NCBI GenBank assembly: GCA_019118905.1 | Contig: DWYA01000064.1 | Location: forward strand, 1-14,545 | Reading direction: 5' to 3' | Source of the DNA: Ruthenibacterium avium | GTDB lineage: Bacteria > Bacillota > Clostridia > Oscillospirales > Ruminococcaceae | Length of the DNA: 14,545 nucleotides | In this document: positions 6,049 through 14,303 of the stretch, piece by piece | Layout: each line of letters begins with the position of its first letter | Numbering within the stretch: the stretch's first letter is position 1 | Notes under the pieces: model-generated | Seen by the model: only the letters and a program-made list of their open reading frames with translations | Database searches by the model: none | Told to the model about the DNA's origin: nothing | Program-made: the position numbers and the translations under genes

Positions 6049-6615
6049 ATGAAAGTTTTAGTTGAAACCTCGGCTCGCCATGTACATGTTACCCAAGAGC
6101 ATTTGGAAACGCTGTTCGGAAAGGGCTTCGAGCTGACTGTGAAAAAAAAGCTTTCTCAGCCCGGCCAATTTGCATCTAACGAGCGCGTGACCGTTGTTGG
6201 CCCGAAGAAAGAGCTGGCAAACGTCTCCATCCTCGGCCCGGTTCGCAGCGCTTCTCAAGTAGAGCTGAGCCTGACCGACGCACGCAGCATCGGCATTGCC
6301 GCACCGGTTCGTGAGTCCGGCGACATCGCTGGTTCGGCCGGCTGCAAGCTGGTTGGCCCTGCCGGTGAGGTTGAGCTGACCGAAGGCGTGATTGCCGCAA
6401 AGCGCCACATCCACATGACTCCGGCTGACGCTGAAAAAGCCGGCGTGAAGGATAAAGACGTTGTGAAGGTTTCCTGCGGCGGCAACGGCAGAAAACTGGT
6501 GTTTGATGACGTGTTTATCCGCGTGAGTGAGAAATTTGCCACTGCAATGCACATTGATACCGACGAGAGCAACGCAGCAGGCGGCCCGAGCGAAGGCGAA
6601 ATCATTTTAGGATAA
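6049..6615 (+). CDS. pduL: Phosphate acyltransferase PduL (phosphotransacetylase type)
   Basis: PduL moves an acyl group between CoA and phosphate (acetyl- or propionyl-CoA to acyl-phosphate), the step before substrate-level ATP formation by an acyl kinase. The 188 residues hold two repeats of the PduL beta-barrel. Zinc ligands known from the Rhodopseudomonas enzyme are present with matching spacing: His11, His13, Glu72, His120, His122 and His168, plus the phosphate-binding Arg66. The protein starts directly at the catalytic barrel (MKVLVETSARHVHV) and lacks the N-terminal helix that sends PduL into microcompartments. No shell genes are nearby, so this is probably the cytosolic housekeeping phosphotransacetylase. 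The ribosome site is strong, consistent with high expression. No acyl kinase gene lies in the window. A terminator follows the gene. Confidence 0.96.
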   Translation: MKVLVETSARHVHVTQEHLETLFGKGFELTVKKKLSQPGQFASNERVTVVGPKKELANVSILGPVRSASQVELSLTDARSIGIAAPVRESGDIAGSAGCKLVGPAGEVELTEGVIAAKRHIHMTPADAEKAGVKDKDVVKVSCGGNGRKLVFDDVFIRVSEKFATAMHIDTDESNAAGGPSEGEIILG

Positions 6616-6625
6616 TGCTTTTCCA

Positions 6626-6660
6626 CCCCCGGTGTTTCAAACAGCGCCGGGGGAATTTTC
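6626..6660 (+). terminator. Intrinsic terminator of pduL
   Basis: CCCCCGG (6626-6632) pairs perfectly with CCGGGGG (6647-6653), with further TGTTT/AAACA pairing inside. AATTTTC follows. It is 10 bases after the pduL stop and ends before the ribosome site of the helicase gene. Confidence 0.85.
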
Positions 6661-6688
6661 ATTTCTTTCGGTGGAAAGGAGCGTACCT

Positions 6689-9067
6689 TTGACAGATCAG
6701 ACCGTTCATTTATCTGTGCGTGAATTGGTGGAGCTGATTCACCGAAGCGGCTCCATTGACAACCGTTTCGGCGGGTTTGACCGCGCCAATGAGGGCAGCC
6801 GCCTTCATCGAAAACTGCAAAAGGAAGCCCGAGGCGATTACCGCGCCGAGGTAGTGCTGAAAGGCTGCTTTGTCGTGGAGGGAACTCAGTATGAGCTGGA
6901 AGGACGCGCCGACGGCATTTTCACCGAAAACGGCGAAACCGTGATTGACGAAATCAAAACAACGTGTGCGCCGGCAGAGCTGCTCACCGAAGATTTTTCC
7001 GCCGCACATTGGGCCCAGGCAAAGTGTTACGGCGCTTTTTTATGCAAAGCCGAGCATTTGGCTCATGTCACCTTGCAGCTGACGTATGTGCAAGCCGACA
7101 CCGAGGAGATTATTCGTCACCGCAAACGCTTTTCTCAAGAAGATCTGGAGCAATTTGTGCTTGATACCTTGCTGCAATATGCGCCGTGGCAAGAGCGCCG
7201 CACCCACTGGCTCGGGCTGCGCACACAAAGCCTTTCGGCGCTGCGCTTTCCATTTCCCTCTTACCGAAAGGGACAGTATGAACTGGCCGGGGCCGTTTAC
7301 CGCACCATTCGCAAGGGTGCCCAGCTGTTTGCCGTTGCTCCTACGGGAACGGGAAAAACGCTTTCCACTCTATTCCCCGCTTTGAAGGCCATGGGAGAAG
7401 GCACAGGCAGCGTGGTGTTTTATTTAACCGCCAAAAACGCAACGCGAGAGGCCGCACAAAGTGCGCTTTCGCTTTTGCGCAGCACGATGCACAGCACATC
7501 AGCACCGCTGCGGCTGAAAAGCGTGGTGCTGACCGCCAAGGAAAAAATCTGCCCGATGGAACGTGTGTCGTGCAATCCGGTGGACTGCCCGCGGGCCGAG
7601 GGCTATTATGACCGCATCAACGAAGCACTGCTGCGCTTTTTGGATGAAACAGACGACTTTTCCCCGAACGCGCTTTCCGTCTTTGCCGAAAAGGAACGGC
7701 TTTGTCCGTTTGAACTGGCTTTGGACGTTTCCTCTCACTGTGACTGTATTTTATGCGACTATAACTATGTGTTTGACCCCGTGGTGCGGCTGAAACGCTT
7801 TTTCGCACAGGGAGAGCAAGGCGGCGAGGCCATTCTTTTAGTAGACGAAGCGCACAACCTTGTGGAGCGTTCCCGCGATATGTATTCGGCTCACCTGAGC
7901 AAAAAAAGCTTTTGGGAGGTAAAAAAGGCCGTCGCCAAGCAAAGCCGCCGCCTGTCGTCGGCGCTGATGAAGGTCAACCGCCGCATGCTTGACTTTCGCA
8001 CACAGGGACAAACGGAAGAACGCAGCGCGTGGTGCATTCGTGAACCGGACAAGGCTTTTTTGAAAGCGGTGGGTGAATTTTGTGCCGCTGCGGAAACGTT
8101 TTTAGAGGAACATCGCGCCGGACAAACGCACGACCTTGTGCTGGCGCTTTACTTTGACGCACGCTTTTTCTTAAAGCTGCACGAATGGTATGACGACCAT
8201 TTTACCACGCTGATTTCGCTGGAGCAAAACGACGTCACCGTTTCGTGCCTTTGTCTGGATGCGTCCGACTTTCTGTCACAATGCTTTTCCGCAGCCTGTG
8301 CAGGGGTTTTGTTCAGCGCCACATTATCCCCGCTGGATTACTTCATGCGAACGCTGGGCGCTTTGGAACATGCACGCGGCCTTGCAATGACAAGTCCCTT
8401 TGAAAGTGCGCATCTTTGCTTGCTGTGCGCGGACGGCGTCAGTACAAAATATGCCGACCGCGAACGCTCCTTGCAGGAAGTGTGCGAAATGATTCACACC
8501 GCCGTTTCTGCACGCGCGGGCAACTATCTGGTGTTTGCCCCCTCCTACCGCTATTTGCGGCAAATCCATGAAAGGTTCTGCGCACAGTACCCTGACCAGC
8601 AAACGCTGCTGCAAGAGCCGTCGCTGTCCGCTGAGGAGCAAACGGCTTTTCTGAATGAATTTCACGCCCAGCGCTCGGAAGGGCTGGTGGGGTTTTGCGT
8701 GCTGGGCGGTTCGTTTTCCGAAGGCATTGATCTTGCAGGCGAGCGGCTGATTGGCTGTGTGATTATCGGCGTCGGGCTTCCTCAAATTGGGGCGGTTCCC
8801 GATGCACTGCGCGACTACTATAACGAACAGGAGCTGGACGGCTTTGCCTACGCTTACCGCTGTCCCGGCATGAACAAGGTGCTGCAAGCAGCCGGGCGTG
8901 TCATCCGAACGGAACACGACCGCGGCATGGTACTGCTCATTGACGCACGCTACCGCCAAAGCGCCTACCGCGCACTGATGCCGCCGCATTGGGCGCACCT
9001 GCGCTATATTTCCAACACACAGGCACTGGCACAAGCGCTGGACGCTTTTTGGCAAAATGAGCCGTAA
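6689..9067 (+). CDS. PD-(D/E)XK nuclease fused to XPD/DinG-family (Rad3-related) DNA helicase
   Basis: The 792-residue protein appears to join a Cas4/RecB-like nuclease to a superfamily 2 helicase. The nuclease part (about 1-195) has the RecB-type set: His40, Asp75 in GRADGIF, Glu88-x-Lys90 in DEIKT, and Gln110-x3-Tyr114. The helicase part has Walker A APTGTGKT (217-224), cysteines 288, 295, 300 and 339 spaced like the XPD 4Fe-4S cluster, and the DEAH box VDEAHNL (385-391). Downstream motifs are GVLFSATLSPLDY, GSFSEGIDL and QAAGRVIRTEHDRG. Such proteins unwind DNA 5'-3', but the joint action here is inferred. The frame stays open to an ATG at 6632 inside the pduL terminator. I chose the TTG at 6689 because AAGGAG ends 7-8 bases before it. 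Its own promoter is not obvious. Confidence 0.9.
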   Translation: MTDQTVHLSVRELVELIHRSGSIDNRFGGFDRANEGSRLHRKLQKEARGDYRAEVVLKGCFVVEGTQYELEGRADGIFTENGETVIDEIKTTCAPAELLTEDFSAAHWAQAKCYGAFLCKAEHLAHVTLQLTYVQADTEEIIRHRKRFSQEDLEQFVLDTLLQYAPWQERRTHWLGLRTQSLSALRFPFPSYRKGQYELAGAVYRTIRKGAQLFAVAPTGTGKTLSTLFPALKAMGEGTGSVVFYLTAKNATREAAQSALSLLRSTMHSTSAPLRLKSVVLTAKEKICPMERVSCNPVDCPRAEGYYDRINEALLRFLDETDDFSPNALSVFAEKERLCPFELALDVSSHCDCILCDYNYVFDPVVRLKRFFAQGEQGGEAILLVDEAHNLVERSRDMYSAHLSKKSFWEVKKAVAKQSRRLSSALMKVNRRMLDFRTQGQTEERSAWCIREPDKAFLKAVGEFCAAAETFLEEHRAGQTHDLVLALYFDARFFLKLHEWYDDHFTTLISLEQNDVTVSCLCLDASDFLSQCFSAACAGVLFSATLSPLDYFMRTLGALEHARGLAMTSPFESAHLCLLCADGVSTKYADRERSLQEVCEMIHTAVSARAGNYLVFAPSYRYLRQIHERFCAQYPDQQTLLQEPSLSAEEQTAFLNEFHAQRSEGLVGFCVLGGSFSEGIDLAGERLIGCVIIGVGLPQIGAVPDALRDYYNEQELDGFAYAYRCPGMNKVLQAAGRVIRTEHDRGMVLLIDARYRQSAYRALMPPHWAHLRYISNTQALAQALDAFWQNEP

Positions 9068-9157
9068 GCGTTCCGCGCTTTGCCGCCCTCCCGTCAAAAA
9101 CTTTCTTTTTCTCTGTGCATTGTTTTTTTTACCAATCACGATAAGGATGTGTCACCC

Positions 9158-10603
9158 TTGCAGATTTTTTCGCTTCTCTTTTTTGTTTTTTTCGCTGCTG
9201 TCTTTGCGGTTTATTGGTGTGCGCCGCGCTCGTTTCGTCTGCCGGTGCTTCTGTTGGCAAGCTGCGCTTTTTATGCCCCGTTCGGCGCAGGGTTTCTGCT
9301 TTTGCTGCTCGCCATAGGAATGCTTGCCTGGGGCGGCGCCCTACTGCTGGAAAAACGGCGCACCAAGCCCGTTTTGGCTGCGGTGCTGCTGGTTTGCCTT
9401 GCGCCGTTATTGCTGTTTAAATATTTCAACTTTTTCAGCGACAGCCTTGCTGCACTTTCCGGCATTCTGCACCTGTCGTTTTCCCCGCTCTATCTGCAAT
9501 GGGGCGCACCGGCAGGAATCAGCTACTATACGTTTTTAATGGTAAGCTATCTGGTTGATGTTTACCGCAAAAAATGTGCCGCCGAGCGCAATGCGCTTTT
9601 GTGCGTGACTTCTTTCAGCCTGTTTTTGCAGATTACCGCCGGGCCTTTGACGCGCCCGTGCGACCTATTGCCTCAGCTGAACACACCGCGCAGCTTTGAC
9701 ACAAAGCAAGCGATCGGCGGCGCACAGCTGGTTGCATTTGGTCTGTTTAAAAAACTGGCTTTGGCGCAAACGATTTCCGCATTTGCCGAGCCGGTGTTTT
9801 ACGACCCGCAGAAGCTGCATGGCATGAGCATTATCATTGCCGTTTTCTTATATGCCGTACAAATTTATGCCGATTTTTCCGGCTATACCGATGTTGCGCG
9901 CGGGCTTGGGCGAATGCTGGGCTTTGAGCTTTGCGAAAATTTCCGCTCGCCGTATTTTTCCCAGTCCATCAAAGAGTTTTGGGCGCGCTGGCATATTTCT
10001 CTTTCGAGCTGGCTGAAAGATTATGTCTACATTCCCTTGGGCGGCAGCCGCGTTTGCAAAGCCCGCCATTTGCTGAATTTATTTTTGACGTTCGTTGTCA
10101 GCGGCTTGTGGCATGGCGCCGCTGTTCCGATGCTGTTATGGGGCTGTGTGCATGGGCTGTACATGATGGTGGGAACGCTCACCCGCCCTGTTCGCGAACG
10201 AATTTGGGGCAGTGCGCCGGGGCCGCTTTTGCGTCTGCGCACGCCGCTGGCCACGCTTGTCACCTTACTTTTGGTGTGTTTTTCTTGGATTTTCTTTGCC
10301 TGTTCCACCACAGACAATATCATCTATATCCTCACCCATTTATTCTATGATTTTCAGCCCACGGTGTCTTATGTCAAAGAGAGCATTGTGCTGCTGGGCT
10401 TAACCCCTTCGGCTTGCGTGCGTATCGCCGCCATGGTTTTGGCGGTGGCCGCTGTGGATTGGTTCAAGCGTCAGGAGGACTATGCCGCATGGATGGCGCG
10501 TCAAAAAGGCTGGGTGCAGGTGTGCATTTCCTACGTCTGGATGGCAGGCATCATCTTATGGGGCAGTCTGGGCGCAGGCAGCACTATGTATTTTGCATTT
10601 TAA
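9158..10603 (+). CDS. MBOAT family membrane O-acyltransferase (AlgI/DltB-like)
   Basis: This polytopic membrane protein (481 residues) probably transfers acyl groups, usually acetyl, across the membrane to a surface polymer. Hydrophobic segments run from the N-terminus (QIFSLLFFVFFAAVFAVYW) through most of the length. The MBOAT core is clear: ISYYTFLMVSYLVDVYR, QIYADFSGYTDVARGLG, EFWARWHISLSSWLKDYVYI with His279, and SGLWHGAA carrying the catalytic-site His319. The start is TTG at 9158, because AAGGA (9143-9147) is 10 bases ahead and the hydrophobic stretch then begins at residue 2. Upstream in-frame starts would add a non-hydrophobic tail and have no ribosome site. The next gene, 13 bases on, encodes an SGNH-like partner, as in alginate-type acetylation. 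The absence of dltA and dltC argues against D-alanylation of teichoic acid. Confidence 0.94.
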   Translation: MQIFSLLFFVFFAAVFAVYWCAPRSFRLPVLLLASCAFYAPFGAGFLLLLLAIGMLAWGGALLLEKRRTKPVLAAVLLVCLAPLLLFKYFNFFSDSLAALSGILHLSFSPLYLQWGAPAGISYYTFLMVSYLVDVYRKKCAAERNALLCVTSFSLFLQITAGPLTRPCDLLPQLNTPRSFDTKQAIGGAQLVAFGLFKKLALAQTISAFAEPVFYDPQKLHGMSIIIAVFLYAVQIYADFSGYTDVARGLGRMLGFELCENFRSPYFSQSIKEFWARWHISLSSWLKDYVYIPLGGSRVCKARHLLNLFLTFVVSGLWHGAAVPMLLWGCVHGLYMMVGTLTRPVRERIWGSAPGPLLRLRTPLATLVTLLLVCFSWIFFACSTTDNIIYILTHLFYDFQPTVSYVKESIVLLGLTPSACVRIAAMVLAVAAVDWFKRQEDYAAWMARQKGWVQVCISYVWMAGIILWGSLGAGSTMYFAF

Positions 10604-10616
10604 GGGGGTGTGATGC

Positions 10617-11717
10617 ATGAAACGTTTTTTAACTGTTATCAGCCTGTTTTTGCTTCCCATTGCGGTATTTTACGGCTTATTAGCCGCCGTTATGTTCAAC
10701 ACGCGCGAGCTGGCCGTGATGGATGAGCTTGTTCCCGCCACGGTCAGCGGTGAGCTGAAGCTGTACGGCACAGCCCATCACGAAAACTTTTTCACCTATA
10801 AGCACCGCGTCACCAGCGAGCTTGCCCCCGAGCTTTTGGTGCTGGGAACGAGCCGCAGTATGCAGCTGGCAAGCGATTTCTTTTCCACTGAAAGCTTTTA
10901 CAATGCGGGCGGCGGTGTGAGAAATATTGCCAACTACACCGAATTTTTGCAGGAACTTCCCGAGGAAAGTTTGCCCAAAACTTTACTTGCTGTGCTTGAC
11001 CAAGATATGTTCAACACGCCTTGGCGTCAGGCGAATTTCGGCGGTTTAAGCTTTGGCGACTTGGAAATGGACCCGCTCGACACCCTGTTGCGGCTGGGGT
11101 TTGACTATGGGGACGGCAAATTCTCCATTTTCTCCAATCTGCTGCCCAAGCCCGGCGTGTACGGCTTGGCGGCTGCGGCAAGCGGCTCCGGCTTTGCTGC
11201 GGACGGCAGCTACCGTTACGGAAAAACGGCACAAGCCAATTTGCAGGAGCCGGAAAAGAATTTTTCCACCATTTACCGCAATATTGATTTTGATGAGCTG
11301 CGCTTTCAAGGCTGCGACACCCCCGACTCTGTTGCCTTGGAACAGCTTGACGTTTTGCTTGGTTTCTGCAAGCAGCACGAGATTCAGATTGTCGGGTTTT
11401 TGCCGCCGTTCCCCCCGTCTGTGGTTGCACGAATGGAAGCTACGGGGAAATACGGCTACCTTGACACCCTTTACAGCGAGATTGCCGCACGTTTTGAAGC
11501 CGTTGGCGGTGAGTTTTTCGACTTTACTTCCATGCCCGACACACAGGATGTGGAATACATTGACGGCTTCCACGGCGGCGACCGCGTTTATGGTTATATT
11601 ATCCGTTCGCTTTCCGAGCAAAGCGAGCTTTTAAAACCGATGATTGACCGCGAGAACACCGAAGCACTTTTGGCACAGCCGTCGGAAAACCCTCGTGTGC
11701 TGCCGTTTGAAACTTAA
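10617..11717 (+). CDS. SGNH/DHHW-like extracytoplasmic protein, partner of the MBOAT acyltransferase
   Basis: The 366-residue protein has one N-terminal hydrophobic segment (about 5-27) after MKR, which suggests a membrane anchor with the rest outside the cell. LLVLGTSRS places a nucleophile-like Ser79 as in SGNH hydrolase-fold proteins of the DltD/AlgX kind. Asp316 and His319 in YIDGFHGGDR fit the second catalytic block (D-x-x-H), though this lies far down the chain. A mid-region rich in Gly, Phe and Asp (about 140-215) is not recognised. A strong Shine-Dalgarno (AAGGGGGTG) sits ahead of the ATG, and the gene is 13 bases behind the MBOAT gene, so the two are co-transcribed and probably act together. 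The expected role is to place the acyl group on an exported glycan. The acceptor is unknown. Confidence 0.8.
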   Translation: MKRFLTVISLFLLPIAVFYGLLAAVMFNTRELAVMDELVPATVSGELKLYGTAHHENFFTYKHRVTSELAPELLVLGTSRSMQLASDFFSTESFYNAGGGVRNIANYTEFLQELPEESLPKTLLAVLDQDMFNTPWRQANFGGLSFGDLEMDPLDTLLRLGFDYGDGKFSIFSNLLPKPGVYGLAAAASGSGFAADGSYRYGKTAQANLQEPEKNFSTIYRNIDFDELRFQGCDTPDSVALEQLDVLLGFCKQHEIQIVGFLPPFPPSVVARMEATGKYGYLDTLYSEIAARFEAVGGEFFDFTSMPDTQDVEYIDGFHGGDRVYGYIIRSLSEQSELLKPMIDRENTEALLAQPSENPRVLPFET

Positions 11718-11735
11718 CCCACCTAACACTCCATG

Positions 11736-11775
11736 GCCCGGCACGTTTACAGCGAACGCCCCGGGCTTTTTTCTT
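11736..11775 (+). terminator. Terminator of the MBOAT-SGNH operon
   Basis: GCCCGG (11736-11741) pairs with CCGGGC (11761-11766), with an inner CGTT/AACG, and TTTTTTCTTTG follows directly. It is a classic strong intrinsic terminator, 18 bases after the stop codon, and separates the acylation pair from the next gene. Confidence 0.93.
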
Positions 11776-11787
11776 TGCTAAATCACA

Positions 11788-11816
11788 TTGACTTTGCGCG
11801 CTGTTTATGCTATCGT
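11788..11816 (+). promoter_or_regulatory. Promoter of the 789-residue carbohydrate-related gene
   Basis: TTGACT (11788-11793), a 17-base spacer and TATCGT (11811-11816), with TGC just before the -10 as an extended motif. It begins right after the upstream terminator. The predicted leader is about 80 bases and carries crossing inverted repeats (see findings). Confidence 0.7.
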
Positions 11817-11904
11817 GTCCCATAGATTAGGGGCGTTTCTGCGGCCCTTTTACTCCCCTCTGTGGCCGCGATATTTGCACCATGACGAAAAGGATGGCGC
11901 TGTT

Positions 11905-14274
11905 ATGAAAAAACATGTGATTGTCAACATTTACAACTTTATCCGCAAATCTCACGAAGAACCGAGCCGCTTTATCCAAGACGATTTCGACACCATACGA
12001 AACCAAATGCAAATTGCAAACCAATACGGGCTGCCCACCACCTACGCCTTAAAGTATGACGCTTTAACCGACGAGCGTTACCAAGCATTGCTGCGGGAAT
12101 ACACCGACCCCTCCGACGAAATTTCCGCATGGTGGGAAATCACCCGCGAGATGTGCGAAAAGGCGGGCGTTCGTTTTCGTGGTCAGGTGACAGAAGAATT
12201 TGACGAGCGCGTCAACAGCGCTTACAGCATCGGCTACGAACCAGAGGAGCGAAAACGGCTGGTTGATGCTTATATGGACGAGTTTTTCCATGTTTTCGGC
12301 TGTTATCCCAAAAGCATCGGCTCTTGGGTGCTGGATACAGTAACGCTGCAATATGCCGCCGAGCGGTACGGCATTGTGGCGGGGGCAACCTGCCGCGACC
12401 AAATCGGAACCGACGGCTTTACCCTTTGGGGCGGATACCCCAACGGCATTTACTATCCCAGCCGCATGAACGAAAATATCCCGGCGCAGTCGCCGGAGCA
12501 TCAGCTTTCTGTGCCTGTCTTTCGTCTTTTGGGGCCGGACCCTATTTACAGCTTTGAGCAAAATCTGCGCGAAGATTTAAACAGCACGGTGTTTACGCTG
12601 GAACCTGCTTGGGTGACAGGGCGCGACAAACAATGGATTTCGTGGATGTTCGCTAATCTGACCGAAGAAGATTCGCTTGGAATCGGCTATGCACAGATTG
12701 GGCAGGAAAACAATTTTTTGTGGGAAAACATTGAGCCCGGCTTTGCTCCCCAGCTGGAACATATTTCCGAGCTGGCAAAAGAGGGCAAGCTGCGCGTGGA
12801 AACGATGGCGGCAAGCGCGGAATGGTTTTTGAAAAAATACCGCATTACCCCGCCCATGACTTGGCAAGCCTCCCGCGACTGGAACGAAAAGCATTCTCTT
12901 TGCACCCAATGGTATGCCTCCAGCTGCTACCGTTTAAGCTTCTTAGGGGAAGATTCCCATTTGAGAATCCGCGACTTCTTCTTATATCGAGAACAATACC
13001 CCTCGCGCTATCTTCGCCACGCCATGACGAACCTGAAAAGCACCTTTGACGCACTCCCCATACTCTTTCCCCAGCTTTGGACGCAGGAAGGCCGGGAACG
13101 TCCGTTCCTCCGTCTTTTGGCTGAGGACGGCACAGAACCGTCGGGAAGCATCCGTTTTTATGCAGAAAACGACGCATCTGCTTGTGCCGAGCTGTGGGAA
13201 GTGTCGCAGAACCGTTTGCTGGCGCGCTTTACGCTTTCTCCCGACCGGCTGATTCTGACAGGAGAATACAGCCTTTTGTTTGACCGCCTGCCCGTGTTTG
13301 AAGCCGCAGAAAACGCTCAAATTCAAATGCAGCACGAAGGCTTTGCCTATCACTTCACCGTGGAAACAGGCACCATTATGAAAGCCGGAAAAGACGGCCT
13401 TTGCATTTCGCCGCAAGACGGCCAGATTGCTTTGCGCTTAGGAGAAGGCGCCGACGCGGAGAACTTTTACACCGAGGAATATCGCAGCAATCCGCAGGCG
13501 CTCGACACAGTTACCACACACTGGAAGCCGGCGGAATCCGCTTTGCCGATTGCGCCTGTATTCAGCCCGGCAGAGAGCATTTTCCCCTGCGGCACTTGCG
13601 CTGAAATTGTACTCACTGCAAAGCAAGCGGGAGAAATCCGCTTTACCACAGACGGAAGCACGCCCACACAAGCCTCCCCTCTTTATGAAAAACCGATTTC
13701 CATTCAAAAGGATACGCTGATTTCTGCCCGGCTTTTCCTGCCGGACGGACGGTGCAGCGAAGTGCAGCGGGCATTATATCAGTTTGTTTTGACGGATATG
13801 ACTCTGACAAGCCCCACCAAATTTGACCCGCGCGAGGTGTTTAACCGCAATGGCGTTGACGGTCTGCTTTCCCCTCAGCGCGGCACCTGTGATTTCTTGT
13901 GCGGTGAATGGCTGGGAACCTTGGAAAACTTGGACGTAACGGCTATTTTGCCAGCCGAACAGCCCGTGCGGGAAATTGGCATCGGCTTTTTGTCTCACCA
14001 TCGCTCCGGCATTGTGTTCCCTGAGTATATTGAGCTTTTTACCGGGCCGGATGAAGAACATCTTGTGTTGACAGATACGCTCCACCTTCCGTGCGCCCCG
14101 TGCGAACGGGAAATTGTGAAAAAGGACTTTTTCCTCTCGGTGAACAAAGAAATCCGCTGTTTCCGCATTGTCGCGCATCGCTACGCCAAAATGCCCGCAT
14201 GGTGTACCTATAAGGGTGTGCCGGACGTGTTCACCATGGCGGATACAATTTTGGTTAAGCCCGTAGCAACGTAA
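11905..14274 (+). CDS. Uncharacterised carbohydrate-active-like protein with C-terminal beta-sandwich domains
   Basis: The 789-residue protein has three regions. The N-terminal half (about 1-400) looks like a barrel-type glycan-processing domain of an uncharacterised family, perhaps related to the DUF3863-type proteins of gut bacteria. This resemblance is recalled, and no catalytic residues can be named. Distinctive segments are YALKYDAL, ISAWWEITREM, CYPKSIGSWVLD, and GTDGFTLWGGYPN leading to YYPSRMNENIPAQ (around 170-190). A segment with IRFTTDGSTPTQASPLYEKP (about 578-597) resembles the chitobiase/hexosaminidase C-terminal domain. A last part (about 625-789) looks like a discoidin-like carbohydrate-binding tail. 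There is no signal peptide, which is odd for binding modules of this kind. The ATG at 11905 is preceded by AAAGGA 9 bases upstream. The longer frame to 11788 has no ribosome site and starts inside the promoter. Confidence 0.72.
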   Translation: MKKHVIVNIYNFIRKSHEEPSRFIQDDFDTIRNQMQIANQYGLPTTYALKYDALTDERYQALLREYTDPSDEISAWWEITREMCEKAGVRFRGQVTEEFDERVNSAYSIGYEPEERKRLVDAYMDEFFHVFGCYPKSIGSWVLDTVTLQYAAERYGIVAGATCRDQIGTDGFTLWGGYPNGIYYPSRMNENIPAQSPEHQLSVPVFRLLGPDPIYSFEQNLREDLNSTVFTLEPAWVTGRDKQWISWMFANLTEEDSLGIGYAQIGQENNFLWENIEPGFAPQLEHISELAKEGKLRVETMAASAEWFLKKYRITPPMTWQASRDWNEKHSLCTQWYASSCYRLSFLGEDSHLRIRDFFLYREQYPSRYLRHAMTNLKSTFDALPILFPQLWTQEGRERPFLRLLAEDGTEPSGSIRFYAENDASACAELWEVSQNRLLARFTLSPDRLILTGEYSLLFDRLPVFEAAENAQIQMQHEGFAYHFTVETGTIMKAGKDGLCISPQDGQIALRLGEGADAENFYTEEYRSNPQALDTVTTHWKPAESALPIAPVFSPAESIFPCGTCAEIVLTAKQAGEIRFTTDGSTPTQASPLYEKPISIQKDTLISARLFLPDGRCSEVQRALYQFVLTDMTLTSPTKFDPREVFNRNGVDGLLSPQRGTCDFLCGEWLGTLENLDVTAILPAEQPVREIGIGFLSHHRSGIVFPEYIELFTGPDEEHLVLTDTLHLPCAPCEREIVKKDFFLSVNKEIRCFRIVAHRYAKMPAWCTYKGVPDVFTMADTILVKPVAT

Positions 14275-14303
14275 GCACTCACTATCAACATGAGGGATAA
14301 TGC

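Noticed and set aside
6632..6688. An upstream ATG start for the nuclease-helicase
   Set aside because: It lies inside the pduL terminator hairpin without a ribosome site, whereas the TTG at 6689 has a well-placed AAGGAG.
8324..9139. A 271-codon minus-strand frame opposite the helicase
   Set aside because: It is antisense to conserved helicase motifs V and VI, has no ribosome site and resembles no protein family. It is a codon-bias shadow.
11788..11904. A 39-residue N-terminal extension of the 789-residue protein
   Set aside because: It would start within the -35 box and cross the promoter, while the ATG at 11905 has a proper ribosome site.
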